64,000 nt of DNA from Cunninghamia lanceolata (Eukaryota > Streptophyta > Pinopsida > Cupressales > Cupressaceae), in assembly GCA_027924645.1 (NCBI GenBank), contig BSBN01000213.1, forward strand, positions 35,900,501 to 35,964,500. Direction: 5' to 3'. The notes below the pieces were generated by a model. The model worked only from the letters and a program-made list of their open reading frames with translations. It ran no database searches and was not told where the DNA came from. The translations under genes and the position numbers were made by a program. Shown here in pieces: positions 59,354-64,000 of the stretch; within the stretch, counting starts at the first letter, position 1, and each line of letters begins with the position of its first letter.

Positions 59354-60774
59354 CAGCTGGCCTTCATGAGGCAGTTAGTTAGTTTGAGTCTTTTTTCTAT
59401 TTCCAAGAAGGTCTGATAAGACCAAATGCATGTAATAAGGTCAAGCTGATCATACTAAGATCATGCTGACCAGGCTTTGATATTTTTAGTTAGTTTGTTA
59501 GGACAGTTGTCATGATGTATGTTTGGTTGGATCTCCCAGCCGCCTGGAGAGTTCCCAGCCGCTTGGAGTCGGGTCAGTAGTACTCGCAGGAAAATCTATT
59601 TATGCATGAGGATCGGTTGACTGTAGATCATCGATCGATAGTATAGTATTGCATTGAGCAGAGGAGTTAGAGTGTGCTGTGTGAGAAACAGTATATTGTA
59701 TTGCATCTTTGAAATCAATAAAGATCCTGTTTTCGTTTTCTGTTTGATCTCCTTTGTGTAATCGATCTGCTGGTTTGGGTGGTTTCATGGATTCACTGAT
59801 CCATTCCACCGGTTGATTCGTCTGATCGGTGGAATGGTTATGTACAGTAGGTTAGGAGTTAGTTTGTTTGTTTGCATGCAGGTGTGCAGGATCGCGGTTG
59901 AAAGGTGTTGAAGACCCTAGCATGGGTATGTGCTAGGTCGAGCTGAGAGAGTTTGGAAGATCACCCTGAGAGTGGATCGGGTCGTCCCTGGAGGATCGGC
60001 GAAGTGAAATTTCGCTAAGGTTGGAAGTTCGTTAAAACGGCATCATCAGGATATTTCTGCAAATATCCTGCAGTCGCTTCGGGCATCGTCATCCGGATAA
60101 GTGGAGAAGAGCATGATGCAGTCGAGTGCATGAAGTGAAGGAGCGACGGGGTGATCATCATCAGGAAGTGCCGAGGAGGAGCGCATCAGCATAAGGAAGA
60201 AGAAGATCGGGTTGATCGCGGGCCGAAAAAGCTAAGTTTGGCCAACAGCAGGATATGACGTCATCATCATCAGGATATACGTCATCAGGATATTTCTGAG
60301 CAGCAGGATATTGAGGAGCTGCGGGTGACATCATCGTCATCAGGATATACGTCATCAGGATATCGGGGTGATGTAAGCATCGGAAGGGACGGTGCGAGGA
60401 GTTAAGGTTTGTCATCATCAGGATAAATGGAAGGAACCGGATGTTCTTTATCCTGCTGATTATCATGATGTTGAATATCATGATGCTGAAGATAGTGAAG
60501 AAAGAGTTTGTCGGTGAGATGAACAGTGGACGACAGGAGGATGTTCGCGCTTGCCGAACATGATGATGCTGTTGATAATCGAGTAAGGTGATGCTGTTGA
60601 CATGCGAAAGGGCGAGGGCTTGTCATCAGGAGGATATCGATCGGCACAGGAAATATGATGATGCTGACAGTGTTAAGCAAAATATGATGATGATGGTGGT
60701 GATGATGATGATGATGATGGGTTGCGGACATCCATGCTGTATGGTAAGGTTATAGTGTGGATGCCTCTGCATCA
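59332..60774 (+). mobile_element. 3' LTR of TR-GAG element
   Basis: TGGTGCAGGAGCACC ... GCCTCTGCATCA, collinear with 55637-57075. The TATA-like box is at 59597-59603 and AATAAA at 59717-59722. Confidence 0.9.
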
Positions 60775-60779
60775 CATTG

Positions 60780-61105
60780 CCTTGGGGTTAGTAAGGGGTT
60801 GAGAAGCAGTGCTAGATATGGAATTTGTCGCATAGTTCCCTAACATCTTGGTTTTTGAAGGGTCATCTGTTATCTGTGATAACGGACAAAGGGACACCAT
60901 AATGACAAATGATATAGTTCAGGATAAAAGAGGCAATCTACTTGCCTGTGATGTTGGCTAAGGGCATAGCTTCAATCCACTTCGTGAAGTACTATGTGGC
61001 AGTGATTATGAATTTATGGCCACTTGAGGAAGAAGGGTGAATCTTGCCCACTAAGTCAAGTCCCCACTGACAGAAAGGCCAAGGAGTCGTTAATGGTTGT
61101 AGCTC
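60780..61105 (-). pseudogene. Tat integrase, proximal catalytic core
   Basis: From 61105 on the minus strand: WGLDLVGKIHPSSSSGHKFI (first catalytic Asp), YFTKWIEAMPLANITGK, CHYGVPLSVITDN (second Asp), ending in PQGN at the insertion point. The third residue (Glu) lies across the insertion at 55636. At least four stops (for example CAG-to-TAG right after HAPA) occur. Confidence 0.8.
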
Positions 61106-62023
61106 CTATGCTGGTGCATGTATCAGGTTCTCATGGATTTGGCACTTCTTGCACTTCTTTACAAAATGATAGGAATCTTGTTCCATAGTTGGCCAGTAGT
61201 ACCCCATGTGTATGAGTTTCTTGGCTAATGTAGGGCTGCTAGAGTGGGTCCCACATATACCGTCGTGTATTTCACTCAGGGAGGTTTGATATTCCTCACT
61301 ATCGAGACACCTAAGGAGAGTACCATCGAGACTCCGGAAATATAAGGTATTGGCGACAATGGCATACCGAGATGCCTGACGGATGAAGGTTCTCTTTTGG
61401 TTACTGGAGAGATCGAGGGGGAGGGTATTCTCTTTAAGATAGGCAAAGATCTTTCCATAGAGGGGGGAATCGGCTCCAACGATGTGGCAAATGATATGGG
61501 ACTCATGGGTGTCGTATGCAGGACAAGACACTGGCTCTACCAAGAACTCATAACGTGATGGACTTTCCGGAATGTCGAGGAGAGAGGCGATCGTGGCCAT
61601 AGCATCTGCCGCTTTGTTTTCAATCCTTGGTATCTGCTCAAAAGAGATCTTGACGAAGTATTCTTTGAAGTCATCTACCATTCTCTTGTAAGGGATTAGT
61701 TTCTCATCTTTTGTTTGGTAGTCGTCATTTACTTGATTGATGACTAGCTGTGAATCGCCATACACTTGAAGCTCTTTGATGTTCCATTCAACTGCTAGCT
61801 TGATACCAATGACTAGGGCTTCATACTCTGCCACGTTGTTAGTGCAGGGAAACATTAATCTGTATGATTTAGGAATTGTATCACCATTAGGTGTGATCAA
61901 TAAGATACCTGCCCCCGATCCATGTTGGGTGTATGAGCCATCGAAGTACATTTTCCAGGTTGCTGTATTTATGTGGAAGATAGATTCATCTGGAAACTCA
62001 AAGCTCAGAGGGCTGTCATCCAT
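61106..62023 (-). pseudogene. Tat second (archaeal-type) RNase H and integrase zinc domain
   Basis: An uninterrupted 305-codon stretch of pol. The acquired RNase H has its acidic residues Asp28 (YFDGS), Glu66 (NNVAEYEAL), Asp90 (VYGDSQL) and Asp140 (KAADAMA). It is followed by a linker and the integrase HHCC zinc domain (about 250-294, ending CKKC at 291-294). This additional RNase H is diagnostic of the Tat lineage. It removes RNA from RNA:DNA hybrids during reverse transcription. It continues into the integrase core after a TAG. The first ATG here is internal to pol, not a true start. Confidence 0.85.
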
Positions 62024-63986
62024 TAGAGGTGCATCTGCCAGTTGATCTGCTAGTACTTATCCCTTTATTGCTTTCCTGTCTACATATTTGATATCAAACT
62101 CGCTGAGAAGCATGACCCATTTGGACAATCTACTTGTTAAAGCTGCTTTGTTGAGTAGGTATTTGAGTGGATCAATCTTTGCCACCAGTTTAACAGAATG
62201 TGACAACATGTAATGTCTCCATTTTTGTGAGGTGAAGACCACCACTAGACATGGTCTTTCAATAGGTGTGTATTGTAATTCATACCCGACGAGTGTTCGA
62301 CTAATGTAGTAGATAGCCTGTTCTTTCCCATTGTAGTTCTGTTGTGCAAGGAGAGCCCCAGAGCTATGGGTGTAGCTGAGATATACAGTATTAGAGGCTT
62401 GCCCTGAATTGGTGGCATCAATACTGGTGGTTTCATGAGATATTCCTTTAATTGCTGAAATGCTTGTTCATATGACTCATTCCATTTGAAGGGGACATTC
62501 TTGTGTAGAAGGTGGGAAAATGGGTGGCACTTGTCTGCCAATTGAGAGATGAATCTTCTGATAGATTACAATTTTCCCTGTAGGGATCTTAGTTGAGTCA
62601 GATTCTTAGAGGTGGCATCTCCATGATGGCTTTCACCTTAGCTGGATTGACTTCGATACCGTTTGTAGACACTATGTATCCCAGTAGTTTGCCTGATGTA
62701 ACCCCAAACACACACTTCTTTGGATTTAGGCACACATTGAACTATTCCAACCTATTGAAGATCTTGTCTAGTACTACTAGATGGCCTTCTCTTGTAAGTG
62801 ATTTCGCTAGAATGTCGTCGACGTAGTCTTCCATTATAGTGTGCATCATGTCATGGAAGATTGTAGTCATGGCTCTCTGATATGTTGCCCCAGCATTTTT
62901 CAGACCAAATGGCATGACACACCAACAGTAGGTGCCCCAAGGACATGTAAATGTTGTCTTGTGTTGATCTTCAGGTGCAATCTTTATTTGGTTATATCCA
63001 GAAAAACCATCCATGAGTGACAACATAGTGTGCCCTACTGTAAGATCTACAATCATGTCTATGTTGGGTAGGGGGAAGTCATCTTTCAGACAAGCTTTGT
63101 TCAAGTCCCTGAAATCATTGCATATTCAGATTCTGTCATCTAGTTTAGCCACCGGTACTATGTTCGAGACCCATTCAGGATAGTCTTTAGGTCTGATAAA
63201 TCTGACGTCTAGCAGTTTCTTTAGCTCTTCCTTTACCATGAGGGCCACATGTGGATGCATCTTTCTGAGTTTTTGTTTGACTGGTTTAGCTCCTGGAGCT
63301 AAAGATAAATGATGCATGATAAGATTTGGATCTAGCCCTGGCATGTCAACATATGTCCAAGCAAAGTTGATTTGTTTTCTCTTGAAAAAATTAGTAAATG
63401 CTAGTTTTTCATGTTCTGTTAGAGCTTTTGCCATGTGGATCATTCTAGGCTCATCCCCTATGCTGACATTGATTGGTTCTGCCAGTTCTATTAACATCAA
63501 CGATCTCTCCTGATGTGTAAGATTAGGGAGAGGCTCAAGCCTTCCATCCTTCGGTGCCTCAGAGAGGTTTTCACCATTGGATACGTCTTTATTTTTACTA
63601 TTTTGATGATCTAACACTGTCGCGGAGCAGTTTTCACCGTTAGATTGTTCTTTCATCTTGATATTTTTATGATTGAAAGGCTTGGCACTCTCTCCAAAAT
63701 AGGCCTTCTCATTGAGTTCAATAGCGTAGCCAGCCCTGCGGTCTCCTACAGGTATGTGATCTCTCAGCTCAAGGTAATTGATGATGGCGTCATCATTTTA
63801 GAAGGTGTCTAGTTCAAGAGTGGTACCTTCTAGGTCCCAATCTATGAGTTCAGGATGGAGAAGTGGTAAGGGATCATTGGGTTGTTCCAATTTGATGGCG
63901 TTGATAGTTAGGATAGATTTGTTAAAAGCATGGATGAAGTCTATGATGGTACTCTTTGTTAGCAGATCCGTCAAGGGGGGAATCAT
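62024..63986 (-). pseudogene. Tat reverse transcriptase and first RNase H
   Basis: One frame from 63986 to 62742 holds a spacer, then FAWTYVDMPGLDPNLIMHHL, WVSNIVPVAKLDDRI, DFRDLNKACLKDDFPLPNID, FSGYNQIKIAPEDQHKTTF, MPFGLKNAGATYQRAM and the intact active site YVDD. Stops at 63798, 63126 (CGA-to-TGA) and 62742 (CAG-to-TAG) interrupt it. After a frameshift, the connection/RNase H part follows (FSHLLHKNVPFKWNESYEQA, then VVVFTSQKWRHYML near 62240). The typical Tat sequence style is clear. It would copy the RNA genome to DNA. Confidence 0.85.
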
Positions 63987-64000
63987 TCCTTCCTCACGAT

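Larger units (their letters stand above)
55637..60774 (+). mobile_element. Complete non-autonomous Gag-protease LTR element (TR-GAG type)
   Basis: It is 5138 bp with LTRs of 1439 and 1443 bp, TG...CA ends, a PBS, one 721-codon ORF, a purine-rich stretch and a perfect 5-bp target duplication. By eye the LTRs differ by about 25 substitutions, mostly transitions, and one 4-bp indel (about 98% identity), so it is the youngest insertion here. It has Gag and protease but no RT, RNase H or integrase. Terminal-repeat elements carrying only Gag are known in plants as TR-GAG; this one adds a protease. It lies in the Tat integrase, opposite in strand. Confidence 0.9.
55632..60779. repeat. Target-site duplication CATTG
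   Basis: CATTG at 55632-55636 and at 60775-60779 exactly flank the TG...CA ends of the inserted element. Confidence 0.95.
49451..64000 (-). mobile_element. Tat-like Ty3/gypsy element (continues past the window)
   Basis: Minus-strand order: pol (RT, RNase H, archaeal-type second RNase H, integrase) from 64000 down to about 55400, interrupted by 55637-60774; then a spacer, an antisense PMD gene, PPT and 3' LTR. The dual RNase H and an antisense extra ORF between integrase and 3' LTR are known marks of the Tat lineage. Gag, PBS and 5' LTR lie beyond the window. Confidence 0.7.

Overview
This window looks like nuclear intergenic DNA from a seed plant with a large, repeat-filled genome. A gymnosperm is my best guess, because the elements are long, old, diverged and nested, and the LTRs reach about 5 kb; this is inference. 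I see no convincing host gene, rRNA, tRNA, CRISPR array or prokaryotic feature. Almost everything that can be interpreted is LTR retrotransposon (Ty3/gypsy chromovirus, Athila-like and Tat-like, plus pol-less elements) and one end of a CACTA DNA transposon. Most reading frames carry stops or frameshifts. The clear exception is the single frame of an intact pol-less element at 55.6-60.8 kb.

Layout. (1) 1-5064: the last codons of a Tekay/Del-like gypsy pol, its polypurine tract and a 4.74-kb 3' LTR. (2) 5065-7017: unassigned DNA, then the subterminal repeats and terminus of a CACTA element that cuts into the next element. (3) 7018-13201, minus strand: element A, a truncated LTR element with a 2.0-kb 5' LTR, an initiator-Met-type primer site, a coiled-coil/zinc-knuckle ORF1 and a long ORF2 of unknown function. 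(4) 13202-about 18600, plus strand: gypsy C, with gag, protease and a proline-rich tail, no reverse transcriptase, then a polypurine tract and an LTR start. (5) 20172-33445, minus strand: element B, a full-length relative of A with two 1.55-kb LTRs and no pol. It is interrupted inside ORF1 by a 5.0-kb solo LTR (26538-31535) of the same family as the LTR in (1). (6) 33446-42843: dark, decayed DNA with a primer-site-like trace and a gypsy 3' end. (7) 42844-49450, plus strand: an LTR start, then an Athila-like gypsy (gag, protease, RT, RNase H, start of integrase). (8) 49451 to beyond 64000, minus strand: a Tat-like gypsy with 3' LTR, an antisense plant-mobile-domain (PMD) gene, and pol with dual RNase H. 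(9) 55637-60774: a young element with gag and protease only (TR-GAG type). It sits inside the Tat integrase and is flanked by a perfect CATTG target duplication.

How the pieces work together. A, B, gypsy C and the 55.6-kb element all encode Gag-like or zinc-knuckle proteins but no RT or integrase, so any movement would have depended on enzymes from autonomous relatives. Two nests can be ordered in time. On the right, the Athila-like element was entered by Tat, which was entered by the TR-GAG element. In the middle, element B was entered by a Tekay-type element that later collapsed to a solo LTR. The strongest candidates for something undescribed are the A/B family with its conserved ORF2, and the antisense PMD gene in the Tat element. 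That gene has its own TATA box, an intron holding a GCGCAT-repeat array, and a decay pattern made almost only of TAG stops.
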